From Candidatus Zixiibacteriota bacterium (lineage in GTDB: Bacteria > Zixibacteria > MSB-5A5 > GN15 > JAAZOE01), in assembly GCA_030668485.1 (NCBI GenBank), contig DAOUTW010000014.1, forward strand, positions 1 through 64,000: a DNA stretch of 64,000 nucleotides, in the 5' to 3' direction. The stretch's first letter is position 1. Each line of letters opens with the position of its first letter. Below the pieces are notes generated by a model. The model saw only the letters and a program-made list of their open reading frames with translations, did not search any database and was not told the DNA's origin. Shown here piece after piece: positions 54,316-62,863 of this stretch. The position numbers and the translations under genes were made by a program.

Positions 54316-56382
54316 CTACCAGGATTCGGGGTCATGGCATCCGATATTGGAGCATTGACCGTCCTGATAGTTCCCTTCACCGCTGGAAAAAACAACATCA
54401 TCTACACCGTCGATATGAACATCAAGACCGATAATATTCACCGATGCATTAACCGTCGACGCATGACATTGATAACATTCAATCCCCTCTTCAACATGAT
54501 CTTTATGCTTGCCGGAAAGATCATGAGGCCTGCTTCCGGCATCATGGCATGATCCACAAACTGCCTGACCGCTCCCGGCGATCCAGTCCGGACTATTACT
54601 TGCATACCCGTCCGGGAAATTGCCGTGGCAATAGGTATTGCTGCAGGTATGAGCCGTACGATCCCATGATGAAGCCGCTCCTGCCAAAGTACCGAAATCC
54701 ATATCGGCCATGCCATCGGAATCAAGATGCCCGGCATCGAGAGGATGCGTCGGCCGGACATGGCATTCAGAACAGGTGATCCCATCTGAAATCAGATTTC
54801 CATTGAGATGTGCCGTATGAGCGCCAACGACCAGGTCGGTCGCCTCATTCTCACCGTCAAGCCCCAGCGGTGGAGCGCCGCTGTTATTATCCTGTCCGCC
54901 GTGACAAACGACACAATTGGTACCGAACGAGTGACAGGCATCGCATAAGGCAAAGTTCGGTGAAAATGACTGGACCGAACCGTTGACATGCAGTGAACTG
55001 TCGATAATATTCAAGCTTTCATCCACTACCGAACCATGACATTCGCTGCATTTGATCGCCGCCGTTCCGACATGAAATTTATGCGATCCCAGAAGGCCCA
55101 GCGACGTCGAATCCCCCTCGACATCATGGCAGGACCCACACCATGTCTGATCCGCCTCTGTCCAGATCGGAATATTCATTGAATTGCCACCCAGGAAATT
55201 ACCGTGACAATAACTGCCACTGCATTCCCCGGTCGTCCGATTCCAAGCCGTCAGACCGTTATCACCCAAGCCGCTCCAGACGATCTCGGCGATCGAATCG
55301 CGGATCGGTTCTCCCAGATCAAGATGAGCCGTATCGACCGTCGCCTCGGGCACCAGATGACAGGTATTACAGTCTATAGCCGCGGCATTGGCGGATGCCG
55401 TCAGGTGAGCCGCATGAGCCCCGACTGCCAAACTGGCGGTTTCGGTTTCATTGCGCAATCCATAGGGTGGCGCACCGGTAGTATCGGCCAGCCCTCCATG
55501 ACACGCCGTGCATTCGGCGACACCGGTACCGTGACAGGCATCGCAAACGGCCTGGTCGGCGATCAGAGTATCGACAAACCCGTTCACATGAAGCGACGGA
55601 TCGGTGATATTCATATTTTCATCGATCATCCCGGCATGACATTGGTAACAACCAAGCCCGAGAATGGCGATATGAAATTCATGCTTCCAGAGAAGTTCGG
55701 CCGGATCATCACCGGCATCGTGACACGATCCGCATAAAGCCTGATCGGTCTCATTCCAGACCGGTATATTAAGGGTATCCCCCCCGGCAAAATTGCCATG
55801 ACAATAAGTATTGGCGCATTGACTATTAGCATGATCCCAAATCGCTTCGCCGCCCTCTTCGATACCGCCCCAAACGATTTCGGCAATCGAATCGAGATCC
55901 GGCGATTCAAGGTGATTGGGATCATCGGGAGTTGCCGGTACCGGATGACAGGTGACGCATGGCACCGCTGCCGATGCGAGCGTTCCTTCAACATGCACCG
56001 TATGAGCACCTACACCCGGAGTAAAAGTACTTGTCTCGCCTCGGAGACCATATGGCGGGGCTCCGGTTCCATTATCAAGACCGCCGTGACAGGTCGTGCA
56101 TCCACCCTCCGCCAGATGGCATTCAACACACGAAACGCCGACCTCGCCTCCGTTCATATCGACGCCATGACATACCCCGCAACCGACACTGCCGGTTGCC
56201 ATCACTATTTTGCCATGAAAATCGGGAGAATCGGCATCTGTCCATGACGATGGATGAGTTAGCGGAAGCGTTCCCGGTTTCTTCTCTTCACTGCACCCGG
56301 CCAATATTGATACCCACACAATACAGAGAACCGCCATCGCAATTAAACTTAACCTGATTAGTCTGTCAGTCCGGCTTCTCAT
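54316..56382 (-). CDS. Outer-surface lipoprotein cytochrome c with 20 haem-binding motifs
   Basis: The 688-residue protein has a lipoprotein signal (SILAGCSEE). I count 16 CxxCH and 4 CX4CH motifs (CANTYCH, CSGSYCH, CSNTYCH, CSNIGCH). The body is three consecutive modules of about 190 residues, each with the order CxxCH, CX4CH-GNF, CGSCHD, CxxCHA/G, CDACH, CxxCHGG. The sequence APPxGLxxE and the VGAHxxHL distal-His region recur in each. CX4CH/CxxCH mixtures occur in Geobacter-type outer-surface cytochromes. Cotranscribed after a barrel protein and a 14-haem cytochrome, it is inferred to be the outward-facing terminal part of an electron conduit. Start ATG 56382 has GGAG upstream. Confidence 0.88.
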   Translation of the reverse strand: MRSRTDRLIRLSLIAMAVLCIVWVSILAGCSEEKKPGTLPLTHPSSWTDADSPDFHGKIVMATGSVGCGVCHGVDMNGGEVGVSCVECHLAEGGCTTCHGGLDNGTGAPPYGLRGETSTFTPGVGAHTVHVEGTLASAAVPCVTCHPVPATPDDPNHLESPDLDSIAEIVWGGIEEGGEAIWDHANSQCANTYCHGNFAGGDTLNIPVWNETDQALCGSCHDAGDDPAELLWKHEFHIAILGLGCYQCHAGMIDENMNITDPSLHVNGFVDTLIADQAVCDACHGTGVAECTACHGGLADTTGAPPYGLRNETETASLAVGAHAAHLTASANAAAIDCNTCHLVPEATVDTAHLDLGEPIRDSIAEIVWSGLGDNGLTAWNRTTGECSGSYCHGNFLGGNSMNIPIWTEADQTWCGSCHDVEGDSTSLGLLGSHKFHVGTAAIKCSECHGSVVDESLNIIDSSLHVNGSVQSFSPNFALCDACHSFGTNCVVCHGGQDNNSGAPPLGLDGENEATDLVVGAHTAHLNGNLISDGITCSECHVRPTHPLDAGHLDSDGMADMDFGTLAGAASSWDRTAHTCSNTYCHGNFPDGYASNSPDWIAGSGQAVCGSCHDAGSRPHDLSGKHKDHVEEGIECYQCHASTVNASVNIIGLDVHIDGVDDVVFSSGEGNYQDGQCSNIGCHDPESW

Positions 56383-56403
56383 CTCAACAACTCCGGTTCT
56401 TCC

Positions 56404-57453
56404 CTAATGATGGCAATATCCACAAAACCCGTCGCCCGCCGGGGTTTTCAGATGACATTGATAACAGTAGTATCCATCGTCATCATGCCAGGGCCCGGCC
56501 ATATCGAATTGCGCCGCATCGGCGCTGTGAATTCGGGAATCGGTTCCCCGTACTCCGTCGAAATCATTGTGACATCCTGCGCGAGCACAGGTCGGATCAC
56601 CCGATTCATGACACGAGGCGCAATTTTCAACATCCTCGCGGGCATATCTACCATGGTCGGTACCCCATGAAAGCGTCGAATGAGCCAGCGGCATTCGCCG
56701 GCCGCTTTCATGACAGGCGACACAGAAGTCCTGATTGTCATGACATTGTCCGCAATCAGCCGCCTTACCTTTGGCGTCCAGCCCGTGAGTATAGATATAA
56801 TTCAGATCATGAATTTCACCGAGGATATTATCCCCCCGATGGCAGTCAAGACAAAATTCCTGTCCCGTATGGCATTCGCCGCACCATTGCGGCTCCGATG
56901 AGGCTCTTTCTCCATGCCGGTGAGACCATTCGAGCGGATGGATATCAAGAAGTGTAACATCACCGCTATGACATACCGCACACTCATTCGCGGCTTGAGC
57001 ACCGTCATGACATTCTGAACAAACCCTCATACCCGGCATTACCACCGAATCAAACCCCTCACTGCTTTTTATACCGGCATGACAATCACCGCACTCCGCT
57101 TTCATGCCCAAATGCTTCTCATGATTAAATACCAATTCTCTTTCGATCAGCGCATATCCGCCCGGTTCATCGGTATTTTTATGACAAATTCCGCATTGCT
57201 CATCATCCTCGACATCATGGCAGTTTCCGCAATCATCCATTGACGGCAGGTTATCATCCGATCCGAGACTGCTCGTTTCAATATTCGCGTGGCAATCTTC
57301 GCACTCGACCTCATTCTCGACCACATGAAACTTATGGGAAAATACGATATCACTCTCCGAGACGGCTGCAGGCACCGACTTTTCACCCCAGCCGCTCGCG
57401 GCTATGCCGATTACCAGTAGTAGAATAAATGGTATGATCCACGGTTTCTTCAT
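56404..57453 (-). CDS. Periplasmic cytochrome c with 14 haem-binding motifs
   Basis: The 349-residue exported protein (signal FILLLVIGIAASGWG) starts at ATG 57453 with AAGGAAGA before it. The open frame extends to 57579 but that part overlaps the barrel gene in another frame. I count 13 CxxCH and 1 CX4CH (CARAGCH). Repeated FSHKFH, FNHEKH and WSHRHG segments look like distal His ligands of the cytochrome c3/c7 class. No lipobox is visible. It is inferred to carry electrons across the periplasm to the 20-haem lipoprotein, whose start is 21 bases downstream. Confidence 0.88.
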   Translation of the reverse strand: MKKPWIIPFILLLVIGIAASGWGEKSVPAAVSESDIVFSHKFHVVENEVECEDCHANIETSSLGSDDNLPSMDDCGNCHDVEDDEQCGICHKNTDEPGGYALIERELVFNHEKHLGMKAECGDCHAGIKSSEGFDSVVMPGMRVCSECHDGAQAANECAVCHSGDVTLLDIHPLEWSHRHGERASSEPQWCGECHTGQEFCLDCHRGDNILGEIHDLNYIYTHGLDAKGKAADCGQCHDNQDFCVACHESGRRMPLAHSTLSWGTDHGRYAREDVENCASCHESGDPTCARAGCHNDFDGVRGTDSRIHSADAAQFDMAGPWHDDDGYYCYQCHLKTPAGDGFCGYCHH

Positions 57454-57469
57454 TATTCTTCCTTTTGCC

Positions 57470-58678
57470 CTACCTGAATGCAAATCCTTTTGTAACCCGG
57501 AAATGAATCCTCGAATCGTATTTCCGAACCGCATTGCGCAAATACTGCCACTCGGCGCGAACCTGGAGATCGCCCCCAAACCGTTTTATTACACCAATCC
57601 CGGATGAATACGCCTCGCTTCTTTGATCCTGATACTCCTGAATGCGGTACTTGGTAATATTCGTATGACCATACACTTGCCAGCTATTCTTAAACTGATA
57701 GTTTACATTCCCCCGCAACCCGTCGCTGTCGCCGCCATAACCCGACTGATGTACCCAGCCAATCGTAAAATAGGTCGTCCGAACGCCGATCCCGGTCGTC
57801 CAGGCATTTTCCGAGGAAAAGAAATCGGCCCTGACATTGCCATAAACAGCCAGTCCGCGCCTGATATTGCGCCGCGCCTCAAAACGAACCTCACGATACC
57901 GCTTGAAATCGATCAGGCTGAAAACGGAATTATACGAGACCGAGGGATCGCGCCATAGGAATTCGCCGGAGAAATACCACTTGGCAACCGTATGCCGCGC
58001 TCGCAGGAGGAATTCGCTCGGCTCCCAGATCTCCGGATTGACCGAAAACCGAGTATATAAATTCATGTCTGCGATCTTCTGCCCGATATTGATTCCCAGG
58101 CGATGATACGATACAGAGCCGTCGTTCTCCCGCCTCATCCAGCCTAATCCGAATCGGGTCTTCGGCCGCAACTGGTAATTCAACTGCCCGCCCAGAACGC
58201 TATTATCGGAGAATGATTCTACCTTCTCCGGATCAAGCCGGCTAACACCGCTCCCCCCGAAAATATCGAATTCGACCTTACTGAAGGGACCGATCTTCAA
58301 TCGCACGCCATCCAGGTGAGCGCTTCCGGCCGCCGAATAAGCAAACTGCCGCCCGGCATGGATTGTTACTCGTCTTGGTCTACATTTGAATTTCAGGTAG
58401 CTATCATAGACAAAGAACTGCGGATCGGAGGCGATTTTATCCTGCCAGTCGCTTTTCCATCGGGAATATGTATGAAATGACAGTGATCGCTCGGCGGTTT
58501 TCCATGCGAGAAGATTAGCCCGGAGTGAAACATATGGCTGCAGATGATCCTCATCCCCCCCGTTCCAACTGTACAGGTCGCCCGACAGGCTCCCCTTCAG
58601 TTCAGCCGCCGCAGATGGCTGAATACCGGTCACCGCCAATGCCGTCGCGGCTATGAGGATTACGAGAAATCTTTGCAC
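57470..58678 (-). CDS. Outer-membrane beta-barrel protein of the cytochrome operon
   Basis: The 402-residue exported protein (signal ending PSAAA) is composed of alternating polar/aromatic strands throughout, e.g. VTIHAGRQFAYSAAG, TRFGLGWMRRENDGSVSYHRLGINIGQKI and RTTYFTIGWVHQSGYGG, as in 16-20 strand barrels. It lacks CxxCH motifs. It is the first gene of the operon and ends 17 bases before the 14-haem cytochrome start. By analogy with porin-cytochrome complexes of Geobacter and MtrB of Shewanella it would be the sheath that holds the cytochromes in the outer membrane. No clear sequence similarity to those porins can be claimed from reading. Confidence 0.72.
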   Translation of the reverse strand: MQRFLVILIAATALAVTGIQPSAAAELKGSLSGDLYSWNGGDEDHLQPYVSLRANLLAWKTAERSLSFHTYSRWKSDWQDKIASDPQFFVYDSYLKFKCRPRRVTIHAGRQFAYSAAGSAHLDGVRLKIGPFSKVEFDIFGGSGVSRLDPEKVESFSDNSVLGGQLNYQLRPKTRFGLGWMRRENDGSVSYHRLGINIGQKIADMNLYTRFSVNPEIWEPSEFLLRARHTVAKWYFSGEFLWRDPSVSYNSVFSLIDFKRYREVRFEARRNIRRGLAVYGNVRADFFSSENAWTTGIGVRTTYFTIGWVHQSGYGGDSDGLRGNVNYQFKNSWQVYGHTNITKYRIQEYQDQRSEAYSSGIGVIKRFGGDLQVRAEWQYLRNAVRKYDSRIHFRVTKGFAFR

Positions 58679-58899
58679 TTATATAATCATCCCTGAGTAT
58701 ATTATGCGTGAAAGATCAAATCTATAATGACACTAGTCAACAGCCCAGGTCCATTACGCGACAGCCTAAAACCGCCCTTTGGCGGATGATTCTTTTATAC
58801 TCGATCACATTAGACCATCATTAATAATAAAGACAATATCTATCCCCTTAACAACAAAAAACTTTATAAATATAGCAATACAGTGAGCGCCTTGCACCG

Positions 58900-59094
58900 G
58901 CGATTACATTGGAAATTTAATTTGGTCATCCTCGCGACAGCCAAAAAGTGGCTCTGCCACCCGGGTGCCGCACCGCTTGCGGTGCGATTTGCCTTTGGGC
59001 GGCAGACGCCCTCGTCTGCCCCAGCGATTACATTGGAAATTTAATTTGGTCATCCTGGCGACAGCTAAAAAGTGGCCTCTGCCACCCGGGTGCC
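58900..59094 (+). repeat. 70-base direct repeat, two copies 124 bases apart, each ending in a GTGGC hairpin
   Basis: Both copies run GCGATTACATTGG, AAATTTAATTTGGTCATCCT, then (C or G)GCGACAGC, an A run, the GTGGC/GCCAC hairpin and CCGGGTGCC. They differ by a few bases and by one base in the loop (TCT at 58953-58955, CTCT at 59077-59080). What follows GGTGCC is different in each copy. Confidence 0.85.
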
Positions 59095-59268
59095 CCAGGT
59101 CTTTAGACCTGGGATGTAGAGCCTGCCTGTTTCGCAGGGTCCTTTCCGTAAGGATTCGCCGTAGGCGAATGACCCTGCGTATCATCTTTGGGCGGAAGAC
59201 ACCGCTGTGGGCTCCTTTGCCCCAAGTTCTCCATACCCATAATTTCCCGCGGTTGGATCATTGCGTAG

Positions 59269-59288
59269 GGGCCGCTCGCGAGCGGCCC
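59269..59288 (+). repeat. Perfect 20-base GC-rich palindrome
   Basis: GGGCCGCTCG is followed directly by its reverse complement CGAGCGGCCC. It is in the spacer downstream of the Roco GTPase gene and has no U tract. Confidence 0.85.
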
Positions 59289-59420
59289 GGATTCATGCAC
59301 ATAATCAAATATCGTCATCGCGAGAAGGCCCGTTAACCGGAACGCAGTGAACGGTGGGGCCGACGTGGCGATCTATCGCCAGGATTCATCTGGATAATTG
59401 ATACATCTGAATTACATATT

Positions 59421-59462
59421 GCGGCAGGTCTTGATCCGTTCATACGGATTGTGACCCGCCGC
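59421..59462 (+). repeat. Nested palindrome, copy 1 (GCGGCAGGTC ... GACCCGCCGC)
   Basis: Outer arms 59421-59430 and 59453-59462 pair with one mismatch; inner arms ATCCGT/ACGGAT form a second stem with loop TCAT. It lies 4 bases beyond the Roco gene stop. A second copy is at 62864-62905. Confidence 0.75.
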
Positions 59463-59465
59463 ATT

Positions 59466-61886
59466 TTAATTATCCGCCCTACTCCTCCCCAATTCCCTGA
59501 TATCTTTCTTTCGCCGCGCTTCAACCAAATGATTATGAATATCCGGCGGCGATAATGATTTCCCTTTAAAGGCCAGAAATACATAACTGGCCACCACCGC
59601 ACCACCCGCAATGAAATAGGTATATGGCTCCATCGTATCCCAGCCGTATTTTATTGTCGATATGGCCAGCCCAATAAAGACAACAGCCAGTACTGATGCA
59701 AAGAAAATAAACCACCGCCGCGCATACTCATGCGCCTTTTTATTGATTAACTTCATAACCGTTGGATCAACTACCTTAGGCATTCCGCGTTCATGGCCCC
59801 CACCTTCCTTTGAAATAGACTGGCCCGTCCTTTCCGTCTCTATTCCTTCAAGCAAATCCTTTACAGAGTATTTCTTGGCAGCCCCCTCCGGAACATATGT
59901 TTCTTCCCGTAGGTTTTCCAGATTTAGCAAATGCTCATACCCAACCGTGATGTCCGGATTATCCGGCAACGGCACCCTTTGCTCGGCCTTGATCTTGGCG
60001 ATTGTCTTATGGATTTCGGCGAATTCAGCCCTGATCATCGACAGACAACCCCGTCGTGTCTGTTCCGGCCCGATAACCTTGACATAGATTTTGTTGTCTG
60101 CAATATCCGCCTTCACCTGTGCTTTGTTACCGTCATTCTCCAATACTACCCCGGTGCGCCAATATGTGTTCTTAAAAATATGAGCATGCATCCGCACGAT
60201 AAAACGTGAAACAACACTGCCGGGGAGGACATCATAATGATACTGAAAATTCAGCGCATCCGTCCATTCGCCGGTAAACGGTTCATCCTTGGGTAGTAAA
60301 TCCGGAATCAGGAATTTTTCATTCGGATACCCGGGGAAATCGAAACACAACTCGAATTTCTGCATCATCCCCACTATAAAAAGGTGTTTGTTTTCGGGAT
60401 ATTTATTCTGATCCAGAACATTCTTGAGCTTGGTCCTTTCCAGAACTCCCTTATTCAAAAATATTTCTCTATTGTTTAGAATACGATACACGCCGTTGGT
60501 TACCCATTCCGGATTGAGAATATTCATATCCTCAAGCAACGGATTGTCTCGGAAATTCAAGAGAACACCCAGATCATTTAAAAAACCAATAAGGGTCTTC
60601 TTGCTCTGTTCGTTGGTGATTCCATTATCCCTGCATATCAGTTCATATCTCTCATAGGAGATATAATCTTCGGTGTAATCTTCGAGGATACGCTTTACCT
60701 CAAGCCAGGTATTAAGCAACTGATCATGGACATGTTCCAGAGCATCAACCTGTTGGGTGATGATCTCTTTCAATTCCTCAATCCCGACCGGTTCTTTGCA
60801 TGACGTTTCCAGAATCGTCTTGATTTGCGGATATTTGGCCTGCAGGCCGCTTTTATTTATATCCATCGCCTGCACATCGCATTTATTACCGACGATAATA
60901 ATCGGTGAATCACCGCCGAAACTCTGGATTATCTTAAGCCAATACTCAATCCGGTTTTCCTCTTCAGCAAGGCGACAATCAAGCACGAGTAGATAAAGAC
61001 TGCGTTTTGTTAGGAAAAACTGATGGGTAGCGTGCATTATTTCCTGTCCGCCGAAATCCCAGACATTGAGCTGGACATCTTCTCTATTTACGACAATCTT
61101 CCACGGCCGGATTTCTATCCCCTCGGTTTTCTTCTCATCGGGATCAAAACAGTTGTCGATTAAACGATTAACCAATGATGTTTTGCCCACACTCCCCTGT
61201 CCCACCAATACCATCTTGGCTTCATTCAACGGTCGCTTGGCTCCCGCCTCATGCTCGAAATAATAATTGATGATGGCTTGCGGATCATCCGTTTTTGCCG
61301 CTATCTCGGGCGGGATGGGAAGATTGTTATTTTCTATATAAAAGTGCTTTAATTGACGTAAATTTTGCGTTTCTGCCGGCAACGAGGTCAGTTGGTTAGA
61401 AGAAAGATAAAGCTCCGTCAGGTTGGTCAACTGCCCGATTTCGGGCGGCAACGAGGTCAGTTGGTTATTAAAAAGTGTGAAAACACTCAGGTTGGCCAAC
61501 TGCCCGATTTCGGGCGGCAACGAGGCCAGTTGGTTAGAATGAAGATAAAGCGTCGTCAGGTTGGTCAACTGCCCGATTTCGGGCGGCAACGAGGTCAGTT
61601 GGTTAGAATTAAGATGAAGCCCCGTCAGGTTGGTCAACTGCCCGATTTCGGGCGGCAACGAGGTCAGTTGGTTAATAGAAAGAGAAAGCGTCGTCAGGTT
61701 GGTCAACTGCCCGATTTCGGGCGGCAACGAGGTCAGTTGGTTAGAATGAAGATAAAGCCGAGTCAGGTTGGTCAACTGCCCGATTTCGGGCGGCAGTTTG
61801 GTTATGTTTTTCTCGGAAAGATCAAGTGTTTCGGTTTTATCCCTGACAACCTTATTAATGATTTTCAATAATTCTTTTTTTTTCAT
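59466..61886 (-). CDS. Membrane-anchored LRR-Roc-COR (Roco) GTPase
   Basis: The 806-residue protein opens with about seven leucine-rich repeats (15-200; 23-residue unit LPPEIGQLTNLTxLxLxxNQLTS). The Roc GTPase domain follows, with P-loop GQGSVGKTS (229-237), WDFGGQE (G3) and NKCD (G4). Next is the COR dimerisation region (about 400-640). Near 720-775 two hydrophobic helices (WFIFFASVLAVVFIGLAI; YFIAGGAVVASYVFLAF) suggest membrane anchoring, and a short basic tail ends the protein. Bacterial Roco proteins act as GTP-dependent conformational switches, but their partners are mostly unknown. It is a single gene with no cotranscribed partner. The repeats are nearly identical at DNA level. Confidence 0.92.
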   Translation of the reverse strand: MKKKELLKIINKVVRDKTETLDLSEKNITKLPPEIGQLTNLTRLYLHSNQLTSLPPEIGQLTNLTTLSLSINQLTSLPPEIGQLTNLTGLHLNSNQLTSLPPEIGQLTNLTTLYLHSNQLASLPPEIGQLANLSVFTLFNNQLTSLPPEIGQLTNLTELYLSSNQLTSLPAETQNLRQLKHFYIENNNLPIPPEIAAKTDDPQAIINYYFEHEAGAKRPLNEAKMVLVGQGSVGKTSLVNRLIDNCFDPDEKKTEGIEIRPWKIVVNREDVQLNVWDFGGQEIMHATHQFFLTKRSLYLLVLDCRLAEEENRIEYWLKIIQSFGGDSPIIIVGNKCDVQAMDINKSGLQAKYPQIKTILETSCKEPVGIEELKEIITQQVDALEHVHDQLLNTWLEVKRILEDYTEDYISYERYELICRDNGITNEQSKKTLIGFLNDLGVLLNFRDNPLLEDMNILNPEWVTNGVYRILNNREIFLNKGVLERTKLKNVLDQNKYPENKHLFIVGMMQKFELCFDFPGYPNEKFLIPDLLPKDEPFTGEWTDALNFQYHYDVLPGSVVSRFIVRMHAHIFKNTYWRTGVVLENDGNKAQVKADIADNKIYVKVIGPEQTRRGCLSMIRAEFAEIHKTIAKIKAEQRVPLPDNPDITVGYEHLLNLENLREETYVPEGAAKKYSVKDLLEGIETERTGQSISKEGGGHERGMPKVVDPTVMKLINKKAHEYARRWFIFFASVLAVVFIGLAISTIKYGWDTMEPYTYFIAGGAVVASYVFLAFKGKSLSPPDIHNHLVEARRKKDIRELGRSRADN
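61419..61799 (-). repeat. 69-bp tandem DNA repeats encoding the leucine-rich repeats
   Basis: Six successive units keep the DNA word for LPPEIGQL(T/A)NL almost unchanged and vary mainly in the few bases coding the solvent-exposed x positions. This indicates recent expansion or ongoing homogenisation of the array inside the Roco gene. Confidence 0.88.
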
Positions 61887-62027
61887 CGCATATCATTCCC
61901 CATAATCTCCTACCGTTCATATATATGGCCATACACCAACAAGGAACAAAAATCATTTGCATCGGGTGGCACCCTCAAACTTGTTTGGGGGTGTCTTCCT
62001 GCGCAATCACCCATCGTGGCTGGTTTT

Positions 62028-62069
62028 ACTGCAGGGTCACAATCCGCAATAGCGGATCAGGACCCTGCA
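62028..62069 (+). repeat. Nested perfect palindrome (10 bp outer, 6 bp inner)
   Basis: CTGCAGGGTC (62028-62037) pairs with GACCCTGCAG (62060-62069). Inside, ATCCGC (62041-62046) pairs with GCGGAT (62051-62056) around loop AATA. No U tract. Confidence 0.85.
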
Positions 62070-62261
62070 GAACAGTAATGAATAAACCAACTGATGATGC
62101 GATGCGCGATGTCTGTCCTGCGGGCAAAAGCCCGTTTGTGTATCAAGATTGAGTACCCCGCCCAGAGGCCATTCTTATGGTCGCCGGGTGGGATTCAAGT
62201 CCGCCCAATGTATGATTAATTATACCATAACCCAATAGACAAAGTCAAATCAATTCCTGCC

Positions 62262-62284
62262 CCCCTCTCCCTCTGGGAGAGGGG
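62262..62284 (+). repeat. 10-bp GC-rich hairpin of a widespread intergenic repeat type
   Basis: CCCCTCTCCC and GGGAGAGGGG flank loop TCT, followed by GCCGGGGGTGAGGGG. From memory, near-identical sequences are scattered in the intergenic regions of many bacterial phyla. Confidence 0.75.
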
Positions 62285-62365
62285 CCGGGGGTGAGGGGCT
62301 TCCCTAATTTTCAGCGCTGGGTGCCGCATTCGTCATAGACGAATGACCCTGCGACAAACCCCCGG

Positions 62366-62401
62366 TCATCCCCGCGACAGCCAAAAAGTGGACCCTGCCA
62401 C
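62366..62401 (+). repeat. Hairpin repeat copy with GTGG/CCAC stem
   Basis: GTCATCCCCGCGACAGCC, an A run, then GTGG (62388-62391) and CCAC (62398-62401) around ACCCTG. Same family and orientation as the other copies. Confidence 0.65.
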
Positions 62402-62863
62402 CAGGCTCCCGCCTGCCTGCAAAAACAACATAAAATCGATGTTAATCCTGACGCCATCCCGTTAAGTGAACCCTAATGAGAAAGGTATCTCTATGAAACA
62501 AATCACCCTCAGAAACAGACCGAATATGCCCCCAATGGAGGAAAAACCAGGGGAATATGTAAAAACGAGCAAACAAAGCCAAATTATCGTTGTGCGGCAA
62601 CGACATCGCTTTTTATTCAAAGCCATTCAAAGCCATTTTAAGCCATTTTTTGGGCATAATAGTGGTCTTTTGGTAGCATTTGGTGGGCATTTATGCACCT
62701 TTCCGCTTCTGCGGGCCCAATTCAACGACTCCAGCATTTGGTCATCTTGGCGACAGCAGAAATGGCCATCCGCCCTTAAATACCCGGTAACCGATCCGGC
62801 TTTGAGGCGTCTGTACTATAAACCAGGCCCCAAAATGCCAAGCCACGGGAAACTATACATGTT

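Larger units (their letters stand above)
58679..59465 (+). other. 787-base spacer dense in inverted repeats
   Basis: No credible gene. Contents: a family hairpin with stem CCGCC/GGCGG (58772-58785); two copies of a 70-base direct repeat ending in GTGGC hairpins (58900-58969 and 59024-59094); GGCAGACG/CGTCTGCC (about 59000-59020); CCAGGTC/GACCTGG (about 59095-59112); a perfect 20-base palindrome (59269-59288); and a nested palindrome beside the Roco gene stop (59421-59462). The AT-rich part near 58790-58890 could hold the promoter of the cytochrome operon. Confidence 0.7.

Noticed and set aside
61419-61799. CRISPR-like regular repeats
   Set aside because: The 69-bp periodic units encode leucine-rich repeats in an intact frame, with no spacers.
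62262-62300. Reporting the CCCCTCTCCC hairpin as new
   Set aside because: Very similar sequences are widespread in bacterial spacers as far as I recall, so it is listed only as a feature.
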